Shown here: piece after piece, positions 49,963 to 59,340 of the stretch
How positions within the stretch are numbered: the stretch's first letter is position 1
Layout of the letters: each line of letters opens with the position of its first letter
Origin: Eubacteriaceae bacterium Marseille-Q4139
GTDB taxonomy: Bacteria > Bacillota > Clostridia > Lachnospirales > Lachnospiraceae
Assembly: GCA_018223415.1 (NCBI GenBank)
Contig: JAGTTQ010000001.1
Span: 2,081,865 to 2,145,864 of the forward strand
Reading direction: 5' to 3'
DNA: 64,000 nt
The notes under the pieces: model-generated
What the model was told of the DNA's origin: nothing
The model's input: only the letters and a program-made list of their open reading frames with translations
Database searches by the model: none
Made by a program: the position numbers and the translations under genes

Positions 49963-50694
49963 ATGACAAATTATATTAGAAAAATGAGCGGAAAGCAATA
50001 TCTGAAACGAATCCAGGAGAACCCCACCGTCATCATCCCCACAGGCGCATGCGAGATCTACGGCCCGCAGCTCCCGATGGGAAGTGATTTAATCGTGGCA
50101 AAGAGAATCTCCGAACTGGTGGCGGAAAAGACAGGCGCCATGATCGCCCCCACCATCGAGTGCGGCGAGTCCTCGGCTCTGGCAGCATTTTCCTGCACCT
50201 TCCCGATGCCGAGAAAGATCCTCGAGGACTATCTGGATTTCCTCATGGGAAAGCTCATTAAAGACGGCATCAAGAATTTTATCTTCATCACCGGCCATGC
50301 AGGCAACGTAGATACGGCAAACTACATTGGAAAGAAATATCTGGCCGAGCACGGCGACATTAAGCTGGTTCAGATTGACTGGTGGCGCTTTGCCAACGCA
50401 AACAGCGGCGACATCTTCCAGTTCTCCGGTCAGATGGCCCACGGCCATGCCAGCGAGTGCGGCACGTCCGTCATGCTGTACCTCTATCCGGAGCTGGTCG
50501 ACATGGAGGAACTCACGAGAATTGAGCCGGCAGCGGCCGACGGCTTCAGCGATTTCATCGGCTTTGCAAAATTCTCTGACAGGACGCCCAACGGAACCAT
50601 CGGAGACGCGACCGTGGCGACGAGGGAAAAAGGCGAAAAGATCGTGACAAAGTGCGTGGACAGGATTGTGTCCTACATCGAACAGAAATTCTAA
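49963..50694 (+). CDS. Creatininase-family amidohydrolase with altered metal site
   Basis: A 243-residue protein of the creatininase/MftE family. Family positions are recognisable: GACEIYGPQLPMGSD (usual EQHGPHLPLGxD), FITGHAGNVDTANY and GHASECGTSVM. One metal ligand, the first His of EQHGPH, is Tyr here, and the second His is Gln, so metal binding or chemistry may differ from creatininase. It heads an operon with a GltS-type symporter and an M20 hydrolase. The substrate is unknown; a cyclic or linear amide of an amino acid is plausible. Confidence 0.8.
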   Translation: MTNYIRKMSGKQYLKRIQENPTVIIPTGACEIYGPQLPMGSDLIVAKRISELVAEKTGAMIAPTIECGESSALAAFSCTFPMPRKILEDYLDFLMGKLIKDGIKNFIFITGHAGNVDTANYIGKKYLAEHGDIKLVQIDWWRFANANSGDIFQFSGQMAHGHASECGTSVMLYLYPELVDMEELTRIEPAAADGFSDFIGFAKFSDRTPNGTIGDATVATREKGEKIVTKCVDRIVSYIEQKF

Positions 50695-50718
50695 CAGAAG
50701 GCGGAAAGGGGAATCATC

Positions 50719-52062
50719 ATGACACTGACAGAAGTTTTACTGGACATTGCGTCGATCAGTACGTTAATGTTCATTGCGTTTCTCATCCGCCAGCGGATAC
50801 CGTTTTTCCAGAAATACTACATACCGACATCTCTGATCGCCGGAATCCTGGGCCTGCTTTTAGGCCCGCAGGTGCTGGGACAGTTTTCACCGGTTTCCTT
50901 AAATTTCAGCGGCAGCATCTCCCAGTGGACGAATTTCCTTCTGGCTTTCGTCTTCACCACGTCGTTCCTCGGCACGGCGTCCACGAAGTTCGGCCGTGAC
51001 GTGGCGGCGGCCACCTGCATCACCGGTGCGGTTTTCATGGCACAGATACTGCTTGGCCTTGCCGTTGCCTTTGTCCTGGGAATGGTTATGAGCGGCGTCC
51101 CCTATGAGATGGGACTTTTACCCGTTTCCGGCTTCTACGGCGGCCATGGCTCCGCAGGTATCATGGGCGGCGTATTCCAGACGGAAGGCTGGGCGGAAGC
51201 CAGCGGTATTGCGCTGACCTATGCGACGGTCGGCATGTTCGCGGCCGTTATCGGCGGCATGTGGATCATCAACTGGGGCGCGAAAAAGGGCTATTCCAAG
51301 AGAAAGATGAGCGGGAATTATCTGGAGAAAAAGGATATGACCGGCATCATCCCGAAGGAAGACAGAAAGCCCATGGCCATGACCATTGCAAACTCCTCGG
51401 TTCTTGACCCGATGGCGTTCCAGCTTGCCATTGTAGGCACCATCATTGCCGTGTCCCATGTTCTGCGGGAGGCGATCATCAAGGTGCTGCCGTTTTGGAG
51501 CAACATCCAGCTTTACACCATGTGCTTAATCATCGGCGCCATCGTAGGCATCGGCCTCAGCAAGACGAAATACAACCAGTACATCGACCGCGGCAGCATG
51601 AAGGCCATCTCCGGCGCAGCCCTGGAATACGTCATCGCCTCCAACGTGGCGACCATCCAGTTAAGCGTCCTGGCAAGCTATCTGGTTCCGATTCTGGTAA
51701 CGTCGGTAATTGTCTGTGTTGTTACGGCGTTTATGTGCATCATTCTCAGCAAGAAGTGGTACGGCGAGGACTGGTTCGAGGTGGCAATGGGTACCTACGG
51801 CCAGTGTACCGGAAGCCTTGCGACGGGACTTCTCTTAATCAAGGTTCTCGATCCCAACGGCGATACCCTGGCGGCGGAGAGCGTTTCCGGCTCCTGTACC
51901 CTTGGTTCCTTCTGGCAGCAGCCTTATAACACCGTTGGGCCGCTCCTGATGCTGACGGCTCCGGCCGTTGTGACCTGGGGAACAGCCGGTTTTCTGGCGG
52001 CATTCCTGATTATCGGCGCTGTTTTCCTCGGAAGAACTGTAAAGAAAGGAGTGGCTGCGTAA
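50719..52062 (+). CDS. GltS-type sodium/glutamate symporter homologue
   Basis: A 447-residue membrane protein of the ESS family with about 10-12 spans. The family motif GFYGGHGSAGIMGGVF near residue 138, and a second inverted half with GTYGQCTGSLATGLLL near residue 360, match GltS. It would import glutamate or a derivative with sodium. Its operon partners suggest a glutamate conjugate that the M20 enzyme then hydrolyses. Confidence 0.88.
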   Translation: MTLTEVLLDIASISTLMFIAFLIRQRIPFFQKYYIPTSLIAGILGLLLGPQVLGQFSPVSLNFSGSISQWTNFLLAFVFTTSFLGTASTKFGRDVAAATCITGAVFMAQILLGLAVAFVLGMVMSGVPYEMGLLPVSGFYGGHGSAGIMGGVFQTEGWAEASGIALTYATVGMFAAVIGGMWIINWGAKKGYSKRKMSGNYLEKKDMTGIIPKEDRKPMAMTIANSSVLDPMAFQLAIVGTIIAVSHVLREAIIKVLPFWSNIQLYTMCLIIGAIVGIGLSKTKYNQYIDRGSMKAISGAALEYVIASNVATIQLSVLASYLVPILVTSVIVCVVTAFMCIILSKKWYGEDWFEVAMGTYGQCTGSLATGLLLIKVLDPNGDTLAAESVSGSCTLGSFWQQPYNTVGPLLMLTAPAVVTWGTAGFLAAFLIIGAVFLGRTVKKGVAA

Positions 52063-53238
52063 ATGGATGCAATCTGGCAGAAGATAGAAAACTACCGTGA
52101 GGACGCTCTTGCAATCCGGCGGGAAATCCACCGCCATCCGGAGCTTTCCATGGAAGAGTTTCACACGACGGCACTTGTAAAGGAAACGCTTGCAAAATAC
52201 GGCATCGGCCTTGCTGATGTGGAGCTCCCTACCGGTGCTGCCGCCATCCTCGAGGGCGCGGCGCCTGGGAAAACCATTTTGCTGCGCGCAGACATGGACG
52301 CCCTGCCTATGGAGGAGAAGTCCGGGCTGCCGTTCGCGTCGGAAAATCCCGGCGCCTGCCATAGCTGCGGCCACGACATCCACACGACGGCGCTTCTTCT
52401 GGCGGCCAGGATCCTCAGCGAAATGCGGGAGCAGCTTCACGGCAGGATTATCTTCCTGTTCCAGCCGGCAGAGGAAAAGCTTGGCGGCTCGCAGACGGTG
52501 ATTGATTCCGGGCTGTTTAAGAAGTACCAGCCGGAGATTGCCGTCGGCCTTCACTGCTGGCCGGATCTTCCCGGCGGCACCGTGGGCGTGAGAAAAGGCC
52601 CGTTCATGGCCTCGTCCGACTCGGTGAAAATCACCGTGCGCGGCCGCGGCGGCCATGGGGCACATCCCCACAAGAGTATCGACCCGATCACGGCGGCCGC
52701 CTATATCCTGACAGAGCTTCAGACTATCATTTCCCGGTCTGTGGCACCGCTTGATTCGGCCGTACTCACCATGGGCAAATTTACGGCGGGAACGGCGGCC
52801 AACGTCATTCCCGACGAGGTTGTCATGGAAGGCACTGTCCGCACCGTGACTCATGAGACGCGGGCGTTAATGGAAGAGAAAATCCGCACCGTCGCCGAAC
52901 ACGGGGCGCTGGCCCTCGGGGCTTCCTGCGAGGTGGAATATAAAAAAGGCGTGCCGGCCGTAGTCTGTGATTACGGCGTGACGGAACAGCTCGAGCGGGC
53001 AGCCGCGGCGGAGCTTGGCGCAGACAAGGTGCTGACTCTGGAGACGCCGTCCATGGGCTCCGAGGATTTTGCAAGATATCTGGAGCTTGTGCCGGGAGCC
53101 ATGTTCCGGATCGGAACGTCCAACGAGAACCCGGCCACGAGGCTTCCGCTCCATAATTCGGGGATTGTCTTTGATGAAGAGGCGATTTTCGCCGGGGCGG
53201 CGACGTTTGTGCGGTTCGCGGCGGAGTATTTGAAATAA
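52063..53238 (+). CDS. M20-family N-acyl-amino-acid amidohydrolase (HipO-like)
   Basis: A 391-residue enzyme. RREIHRHPELSMEEFHT, LRADMDALPM, CHSCGHDIHTTALL and FQPAEE are the standard motifs of hippurate/IAA-amino-acid hydrolases, and GGHGAHPHKSIDP marks the lid. It starts directly at the symporter stop codon, so translation is coupled. It would cleave an imported N-acyl amino acid. Confidence 0.9.
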   Translation: MDAIWQKIENYREDALAIRREIHRHPELSMEEFHTTALVKETLAKYGIGLADVELPTGAAAILEGAAPGKTILLRADMDALPMEEKSGLPFASENPGACHSCGHDIHTTALLLAARILSEMREQLHGRIIFLFQPAEEKLGGSQTVIDSGLFKKYQPEIAVGLHCWPDLPGGTVGVRKGPFMASSDSVKITVRGRGGHGAHPHKSIDPITAAAYILTELQTIISRSVAPLDSAVLTMGKFTAGTAANVIPDEVVMEGTVRTVTHETRALMEEKIRTVAEHGALALGASCEVEYKKGVPAVVCDYGVTEQLERAAAAELGADKVLTLETPSMGSEDFARYLELVPGAMFRIGTSNENPATRLPLHNSGIVFDEEAIFAGAATFVRFAAEYLK

Positions 53239-53255
53239 AGAAGAGATAAAAAGGC

Positions 53256-53287
53256 GGGGGCTTCCTGAAAAACGGAGCCCCCCGTTT
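53256..53287. terminator. Convergent terminator
   Basis: GGGGGCT (53256-53262) pairs with AGCCCCC (53276-53282), followed by CGTTTTC, between the M20 gene and the convergent aldo/keto reductase gene. Confidence 0.75.
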
Positions 53288-53311
53288 TCATGGAAAAGAG
53301 CGGTACTGCCG

Positions 53312-54421
53312 CTATTTCAGTGCCGCCGAAAAGGCCTTCATGACCTCGGGAATGGCGATTTTCTGCGGACAGCGCCGCATACAGCGTTCACATCCGATGC
53401 ATTTGTCCGGCCCGCCAGTGAGGGAGCGGATGCCGGAGACCTTCCAGGTCTCGCCGCTGATGCAAAATTCGTTATAGCTTCGGATTAGGGCGGGGATATC
53501 AAGCCCGGCCGGACAGACGGAACAGCAGTAGCGGCAGGCGGAACAGGGGATACCCATCCGGCGCACGTAGGCGTCAGCGGCCTTTTTTAACACGGCGGCT
53601 TCCTCGTCTGTTAAAGGCGAGCCCTCAGAGAAAATCCGCACGTTTTCTTCCACATCTTTTTCGGTACTCATGCCGCTTAAGACCGTCTGGACGCCGGAAA
53701 GGCCCATGAGAAAGCGGAAGCTCCATTCCGGCAGGCTGAACTCAGGGCGGAAGGAGCGTAAAATCCCGGCCGCCTCCTGGTTCAGGGTGACGAGGTTCCC
53801 GCCTTTTAACGGCTCCATGACCCAGACGGGAATCTGATGCTCCATGAGGATTTCATACTGGCGCCTGGCGTTCAGAAGATCCCAGTCCAGGTAGTTGAGC
53901 TGGATCTGCGCCATGTCAAAGCCGTCGTACCAGTTTAAGAATTTCTCCAGGGTGTCCGGCTGTGCATGGGAGGAAAAACCCAGATAGCGGATGCGCCCCA
54001 GCCGCTTCTGTTCCTTCAGAAAGCCGATATAATCCAGGTTCGGATCCATGTAGTCCTGGATATAATTTTCATCCAGGCTGTGCAGGAGGTAAAAATCAAA
54101 ATAGTCCGTCTGGCAGCGGCGTAGCTGTTCTTCAAAAACGGCCCGGATGTCGCGGGACGCCGCGGCATAGAATTTGGTCGCAAGGAGATAGCTGTTTCGC
54201 GGATGGCGCTTTAAGGCCTCTCCCAGAAAGCACTCGGAGTCGCCCTGATTGTAGGTGTAGGCCGTGTCGATATAATTGATTCCGGCCGCGAGCGCGCAGT
54301 CCAGGACGCGTTGGGCCCTGGAACGGTCGATCCGCGTCTTGCTTCCCTCTTCAAGCGGAAGCCGCAGGGAGCCGAAGCCCAGGGCAGAGATGGAGAGGTC
54401 ATGGAAAGGTTTAAAGTTCAT
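53312..54421 (-). CDS. Aldo/keto reductase with C-terminal 2x[4Fe-4S] domain
   Basis: A 369-residue oxidoreductase. The AKR barrel is marked by LGFGSLRLP, NYIDTAYTYNQGD (catalytic Asp/Tyr) and RIRYLGFSSHAQ. The C-terminus holds ferredoxin-type clusters, CSACRYCCSVCP and CIGCERCMRRCP. Fusions of this type are common in anaerobes and probably couple ferredoxin with NADPH-dependent carbonyl reduction. AAAGGAG precedes the ATG. Confidence 0.9.
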   Translation of the reverse strand: MNFKPFHDLSISALGFGSLRLPLEEGSKTRIDRSRAQRVLDCALAAGINYIDTAYTYNQGDSECFLGEALKRHPRNSYLLATKFYAAASRDIRAVFEEQLRRCQTDYFDFYLLHSLDENYIQDYMDPNLDYIGFLKEQKRLGRIRYLGFSSHAQPDTLEKFLNWYDGFDMAQIQLNYLDWDLLNARRQYEILMEHQIPVWVMEPLKGGNLVTLNQEAAGILRSFRPEFSLPEWSFRFLMGLSGVQTVLSGMSTEKDVEENVRIFSEGSPLTDEEAAVLKKAADAYVRRMGIPCSACRYCCSVCPAGLDIPALIRSYNEFCISGETWKVSGIRSLTGGPDKCIGCERCMRRCPQKIAIPEVMKAFSAALK

Positions 54422-54500
54422 GGTTCATCTCCTTTATGTTGGCGCAGTCGAAGAACAAAGAGGGGACGCTGCCAGACAGCGCCCCCCTGAGTCCTCTGTT

Positions 54501-55865
54501 TTAGTTATTCACCGTATCCAGCATCACTGTGCCGTCCTCGTTGTACTTGACAGCCTGCTTTGTCATGGTCAGGCCTGCGATGGCCTCCAGGTACTCTTCC
54601 TTGGAAGAGAATCTCGGATGGCTCTCGGCGATGACCTTCTTTGCAAGGGCTGCGTCGTTGGAGAGAAGACGGTCAGCCATGATGAGAAGGCATTTGGCCG
54701 GTGCGATGCAGGCGCGGTCAGGATCGGTGATATAGTAGTCCTTTCCGTGGGCGACGCCGATGGCACCGGCTCCGTACGGATGGACGGCCGGCATGATGGC
54801 GGACACATCGCCCATGTCCGTGCTGCCCGTATCCCAGTGATCCGTGACGACGACGCAGTCCGGGCCGCCGACAGCTTCCATGGCCTCTTTTGCCAGGTCA
54901 TTTAAGTTCGGGTCATTGTTGAGCGGGAAGTAGCCGTGACGGTCTTCGATCAGGACATTTCCGCCGATGGCAGCGGCAGAGCCGGCCATGGCACGGTTGA
55001 TCTTCTTGTTGTATTCGCAGATGGCGTCAAAGGAAGCGCCGCGGACATACGTCTCCACCTTTGTCCTCTCCGGGATTGCGTTTACGGCAGCTCCGCCTTC
55101 GGTGATGATCGGATGGAAGCGGATGTGCTCGTTGTCCTTAAAGGTCTCACGCAGGGCGTTTGCAGCGTTCATGGCCGTCGTGGCCGCATACAGGGCGTTT
55201 ACGCCGTCTTCCGGAGCGCCGCCGGCGTGGGAAGCGACTCCCTGGAAGGTCAGGTTCTTTACGACACAGCCGTTGCAGCCCGGGTTGATGGTCAGGTATT
55301 TGCCCTCGTCCATGTGGCCGGTGTGGATCATCATGGAGATGTCGACGCCGTCAAAATAGCCGCGGTAGATGAACTCTACCTTGCCGCCGTAGTAGTGAAG
55401 CGTTCCTTTTTTGCGGAGCTCTTCACGGAAGCCAAGCTGGATTAACTCCTCGGCCGGAACGGACATCAGGCGGATGGAGCCGCAGAGGCCGTCTAAAGCG
55501 CCCGGCTGCTTTAAGGCAGCGGCGATGCCGGCCAATGTCGCAGACTGTGCGTTGTGGCCGCAGGCATGGACGGCTTTCGTCTCGGGATCCGCATCCGGGT
55601 GGTTCGCACAGATCAGGGAATCCAGCTCGCCGAGGATTGCAATCTTGGGGCCAGGCTTTCCTGTGTCGAGATCCGTGTAGAAGCCGGGGATGTCGCCGGC
55701 CTTTACCAACTCATAGCCGAGATCCTCAAAGATCTTTTCCATGTACGCACAGGTTTTCCACTCCGTGTAGCCAGTCTCCGGGTGCGCCCAGATGTCGCGC
55801 TCTGTCTTTAAAATCAGGTCGCGGCAGTTGTCCACCATGGCTTTTAATTGTTCTGTTCTGTCCAT
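54501..55865 (-). CDS. M20-family amidohydrolase, AbgB-like
   Basis: About 454 residues. RDIWAHPETGYTEWKTCAYM, LGELDSL, HACGHNAQSATLAG and the lid motif GVASHAGGAPEDG identify an AbgB-type enzyme like the partial one at 2-754. The start MDRTEQLKAMV at 55865 has GGGAGGGG; the upstream ATG at 55880 overlaps that site. It lies between the AKR and a stretch with mobile debris. Substrate unknown. Confidence 0.88.
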   Translation of the reverse strand: MDRTEQLKAMVDNCRDLILKTERDIWAHPETGYTEWKTCAYMEKIFEDLGYELVKAGDIPGFYTDLDTGKPGPKIAILGELDSLICANHPDADPETKAVHACGHNAQSATLAGIAAALKQPGALDGLCGSIRLMSVPAEELIQLGFREELRKKGTLHYYGGKVEFIYRGYFDGVDISMMIHTGHMDEGKYLTINPGCNGCVVKNLTFQGVASHAGGAPEDGVNALYAATTAMNAANALRETFKDNEHIRFHPIITEGGAAVNAIPERTKVETYVRGASFDAICEYNKKINRAMAGSAAAIGGNVLIEDRHGYFPLNNDPNLNDLAKEAMEAVGGPDCVVVTDHWDTGSTDMGDVSAIMPAVHPYGAGAIGVAHGKDYYITDPDRACIAPAKCLLIMADRLLSNDAALAKKVIAESHPRFSSKEEYLEAIAGLTMTKQAVKYNEDGTVMLDTVNN

Positions 55866-55984
55866 AAAAACCCCTCCCAATCTTAATTTTAGTTGTGATT
55901 TGATTATACAATTTTTTTGTGGGTTTGTCTATTTAATATCTGGGAAATGTGCGTGGAATGTGAAGCGGGAATTTTAGAATCTGA

Positions 55985-56050
55985 TGTTGCGTCATTGCGG
56001 CTGGTGTGGTTAGCCACCTCATCAACAAATGGTTCGACGGCGATAGGTAG
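55985..56050 (+). pseudogene. Remnant of a small membrane-peptide gene
   Basis: The frame VIAAGVVSHLINKWFDGDR followed by a stop codon resembles the C-terminus of small Firmicutes hydrophobic peptides that end in CKWLDGD. The N-terminus is missing: a TGA lies at 55982. It forms part of a decayed locus with the hairpin at 56101-56132 and the promoter at 56179-56207. Confidence 0.45.
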
Positions 56051-56100
56051 CCGGTAACGAGCCTGCGGCTTTAAGCCCTGCCGCCCCGCAAATGGGAATA

Positions 56101-56132
56101 GAAGACCCCGGTGCTGGAACACCGGGGTCTTC
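56101..56132. terminator. 13-bp perfect bidirectional hairpin
   Basis: GAAGACCCCGGTG (56101-56113) pairs with CACCGGGGTCTTC (56120-56132) around a 6-base loop. It would end a short RNA read from the reverse-strand promoter at 56179-56207. Confidence 0.7.
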
Positions 56133-56178
56133 GTTTGCCGCTCATCATTGAGCAGACACTGTCTTTTAGCCTACTGGC

Positions 56179-56207
56179 ATTATAGCATATGTAAATATCG
56201 TTTGCAA
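56179..56207 (-). promoter_or_regulatory. Reverse-strand promoter homologous to the toxin promoter at 44036
   Basis: TTGCAA (56207-56202), 17 bases, TATAAT (56184-56179) on the reverse strand. It drives a short unit that ends at the hairpin 56101-56132. Confidence 0.65.
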
Positions 56208-56266
56208 GATACATTTAACAGGGGATGTCATACACATGCAAGCTTGCCTTACGGCCTTTTCCCATA

Positions 56267-57610
56267 TTATTTCCCATACTGCCTGAACAGTCTCACATAA
56301 AAGTCCACATTGCTTTCCAGCACATCACTGGGGATCCGCTCGTTGACTTTGTGGGAAACGCCGTCCCACCTGGGATCCCATGCCAGACCGGTGAACCGGT
56401 AAACGCTGTTCGTCGGGCATAAATCGCAGTAATATCTGGAATCGGTTCCGCCGTACAGCATGCTAGGAATCATGGTGATTCCCGGATATTTGTCGTCAAT
56501 GATGGACGAAATCAGCTTGTAGGCATAAGTATCGGTAGACTGCACGGCAGGCGGATTGTTCCCTTTTACCAGGCGGACGTCGATGTCCTCCGGCAGGATT
56601 TCTTTATAATGGGCCATGAGATCTTCCAGCGTCTCTCCCGGCAGAAGGCGATTATTTGCCACCAGCCATGCACGCTCCGGCAGGACGTTTGCCTGGGCGC
56701 TTCCGCCGGCCATGGTGACAGCCGTCGTCGTCCGGATCATTGCGTTGTAGCTCTGGTTTCCGGCTAAGAGCGGGCAAAGCTCGTCCCAGTTTTTCCGAAC
56801 ATCTTTGCAGAGTTCTTTCAGGCGCTCGTCCTTCATAAAGGGCACGGTTGCCTCAAGCTGCTTTACAGCCACATCGGTGAGACGCGGCTTCATGGGATTC
56901 GCCTCCAGGATGCAGGCCACCTCACCGATTCTTCCGAGAGCGCTGTGTTTGGGCGGGACTGCGGAATGTCCGCCGCCGTCGGTTTTCGAGAATTCAAAAT
57001 CCGCATAGCCTTTCTCGCAGGTATAGATGAAGGCGTACTGTTCTCCGTCTGCGGTTTTCTGGATTCCGCCGCACTCGTCGATCAGGCAGCCAAGCTTCAC
57101 ATTCCGTTCGCGGAGAACGTCGGCAATGAGCTGTGCCGCCGGCTCCGGGCCGCCCATGATTTCCTCGTTATATCCGAAGCCGAAATATAAGTCGTATTCC
57201 GGCTCAAAGCCGTCTGCGATCAGAAGCTCCAGAGCATCCATGTAAGCCTGGATATTGCATTTGGAATCGGTGCTGCCTCTGCCCCAGACGAAGCCCTCCG
57301 CGATTTCCCCGGAGAATGGCGGATATTTCCACATGCCCCAGTCGCCCTCCGGAACCACGTCCTGATGGGCCGTCATCATCAACGGGAGCTTGTCACTTTT
57401 CCCATTTCCCTTCCAGGTGTATAAAAGGCCGGCCTTTCCGATGACCTCCCGCGTCATCTTCTGGTGTACCAGCGGGTAAGTCTCTTTGAGATAGTCGTGA
57501 AGCTTTAAAAACGCCTCCACGTCCATCTTGTCCGGATCCGCGCTTGATACGGTCGGAATCCGGATCATTCCTTTCAGGTGTTCCATGAACAGGTTGTTGT
57601 CGTAGGTCAT
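56267..57610 (-). CDS. M20-family dipeptidase/carboxypeptidase
   Basis: A 447-residue enzyme. MTAHQDVVPEGDWGMWKYPP, VWGRGSTDSKCNIQAYMDAL and YFGFGYNEEIMGGPEP carry the zinc ligands and catalytic Glu of the carboxypeptidase S/PM20D1-like branch. GGTDSRYY near the end holds the last ligand. Such enzymes cleave N-acyl amino acids or dipeptides. GAAGGAG precedes the ATG. It follows the serine hydrolase gene on the same strand by about 35 bases, so the two are probably co-transcribed. Confidence 0.88.
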   Translation of the reverse strand: MTYDNNLFMEHLKGMIRIPTVSSADPDKMDVEAFLKLHDYLKETYPLVHQKMTREVIGKAGLLYTWKGNGKSDKLPLMMTAHQDVVPEGDWGMWKYPPFSGEIAEGFVWGRGSTDSKCNIQAYMDALELLIADGFEPEYDLYFGFGYNEEIMGGPEPAAQLIADVLRERNVKLGCLIDECGGIQKTADGEQYAFIYTCEKGYADFEFSKTDGGGHSAVPPKHSALGRIGEVACILEANPMKPRLTDVAVKQLEATVPFMKDERLKELCKDVRKNWDELCPLLAGNQSYNAMIRTTTAVTMAGGSAQANVLPERAWLVANNRLLPGETLEDLMAHYKEILPEDIDVRLVKGNNPPAVQSTDTYAYKLISSIIDDKYPGITMIPSMLYGGTDSRYYCDLCPTNSVYRFTGLAWDPRWDGVSHKVNERIPSDVLESNVDFYVRLFRQYGK

Positions 57611-57647
57611 TTTGATATTCTCCTTCCATTTTGGTTTTCTATGTGAT

Positions 57648-59189
57648 TTATCTAATTCTCCTGCACCTCACCCGTCTCACCCGGTCGCCGTCAAGCACCA
57701 GCTCATCGCCGTCCTGCCGCACATACATGGAAAAGTCTGGGCCGTAGGAAAAGGCCGCACTTCCGTCCGCCGTCTCGTAAACGGGTGTGCTCCCGTATCG
57801 CAGCATGAAAATTTCACAGCCATTTCCGGTCTGCGAAATGGAAAACTCCATGGCAGATTCCTCATCACGGTAGGTTCCGGGAACCAGGCGGCCGTTGGGT
57901 GCGGGCGCCGCCTTTCTGAGTGTGAGTACCTGGGACGGGAGACGATAAAAAATCTGCTCTTTTTCAAAAAAGAGGATTTCATCCAGAGAACCAACGCGCC
58001 AGCCGCCGGAAATATCGGGCGCAAGCTCTGTGCGGCCGTATTCCCGCTCCATGTAAAAGGTTCCGTCTTGCTCTGCAATTTTTACAAGCTGCGGGGCGTC
58101 GGGCTTTGCAGTCAGGAAAACACCCGCCCGGGGCGCTCCAAATTGGCCCTGGGGAATGGCCGGCTCCGTGACATCGGGAAGCCCCAACACCATGCAGGCG
58201 GCTTTTTCCGCCGTCTTGGACATGAGGCGCGATGTGGTGCCGCTTAAAAGGATGACGGTAAGCTCTTCCTCTGGGATGCAGTACACATGGCCGCGGTAGG
58301 CGGCATCGGCGCCGCCGTGTTCATAAACGGTCAAGCCGTGAAGCTCATGAGTCATGAGGCCGCCGCAGTATTGGGCCTTCGTGCCGTCGGAAAGGATGGC
58401 CGGCGTTTTCATGACAGAGAGAATGTCCGGGTCGATGTGGTTCGGACGGATATATTCGTCTAACATCCGGCTTAAGTCCCTGGCGCAGGTATTTACCGAC
58501 GTGGGGCCGTAGAGGGAGTAGTTGAGGGGATTGTAGTAATAGGTTCCGTTCCCCTCGTCCTGATAGGAGTAGGCCAGGTTCGGAATGATTTCCCCATAGC
58601 TTTTGCGGACATGGGTACGGGGCATGCCGAGTGGCTCAAAAATCCGTGTTTTCGCAAATTCCGGGAACGGGAGGCCGGAAAGCCGCTCCACAATCAGCGC
58701 CAGAAGATGAAAGCCGGTATTGCTGTAAAGGTAGGCGCTCTGGGGCGGGAAATTTAAGTGTTTCTGGAGCTTTATGGCGGTATTGATGTCGTCCAGACTT
58801 ATGGCATCGTTGATTTTGATGCCGCGCATGAAAAGAAGCTCCCACTGATCCCTGAGCCCGCTCACATTGTTCATGAGCTGGCGCACCGTCACAGGCTCCG
58901 AAAGGGAGATAAGATCGCCGGCATACATGCGGATGTCATCGTCAAGTCCCAACCGGCCTTCCTTCCAGAGAAGCAGCGCAGCAAGCACCGTGAACTGCTT
59001 GGAGATGGAGGCCACATGGAAAATCGTTTCCGGTGTGACCAGGATCCTGTATTCCATATTTGCCAGGCCAAAGCATTTTTCATACACATCGCGGCCATGA
59101 TGCCGGATGAGAACCTGAAGGCCGGGACAGAAGTCTTTTTTCCAGGGGGAGAAGAGGGAGTCGAGCTGTGTTTCCAGATTGATTATCAT
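57648..59189 (-). CDS. Serine hydrolase of the beta-lactamase class C/esterase fold
   Basis: A 513-residue protein without signal peptide. SISKQF (SxxK) near residue 64, YSNTGFHL (YxN) near residue 155 and HGG near residue 290 form the active site. A C-terminal beta-barrel-like region of about 150 residues follows. It is not closely similar to the serine hydrolase at 784-2193, but both lie beside M20 genes, which suggests joint hydrolysis of the same class of compounds. Confidence 0.85.
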   Translation of the reverse strand: MIINLETQLDSLFSPWKKDFCPGLQVLIRHHGRDVYEKCFGLANMEYRILVTPETIFHVASISKQFTVLAALLLWKEGRLGLDDDIRMYAGDLISLSEPVTVRQLMNNVSGLRDQWELLFMRGIKINDAISLDDINTAIKLQKHLNFPPQSAYLYSNTGFHLLALIVERLSGLPFPEFAKTRIFEPLGMPRTHVRKSYGEIIPNLAYSYQDEGNGTYYYNPLNYSLYGPTSVNTCARDLSRMLDEYIRPNHIDPDILSVMKTPAILSDGTKAQYCGGLMTHELHGLTVYEHGGADAAYRGHVYCIPEEELTVILLSGTTSRLMSKTAEKAACMVLGLPDVTEPAIPQGQFGAPRAGVFLTAKPDAPQLVKIAEQDGTFYMEREYGRTELAPDISGGWRVGSLDEILFFEKEQIFYRLPSQVLTLRKAAPAPNGRLVPGTYRDEESAMEFSISQTGNGCEIFMLRYGSTPVYETADGSAAFSYGPDFSMYVRQDGDELVLDGDRVRRVRCRRIR

Positions 59190-59281
59190 AGGTACGGATG
59201 CCGCCTTTCGATTTTTCGATTCTTTCTTCTATTTTACATCAGAAGGCGCGGAAGGAAAAGGAAAAAATGTGAAATCTCCAC

Positions 59282-59310
59282 TTGACGCCCGGTGTTTCAA
59301 AAGCTAGGAT
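59282..59310 (+). promoter_or_regulatory. Promoter of patB-cyuA
   Basis: TTGACG (59282-59287), 17 bases, TAGGAT (59305-59310), 31 bases before the start codon. Confidence 0.6.
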
Positions 59311-59340
59311 GGAATTATCAAAGAAGGGAGAACCGACAGC

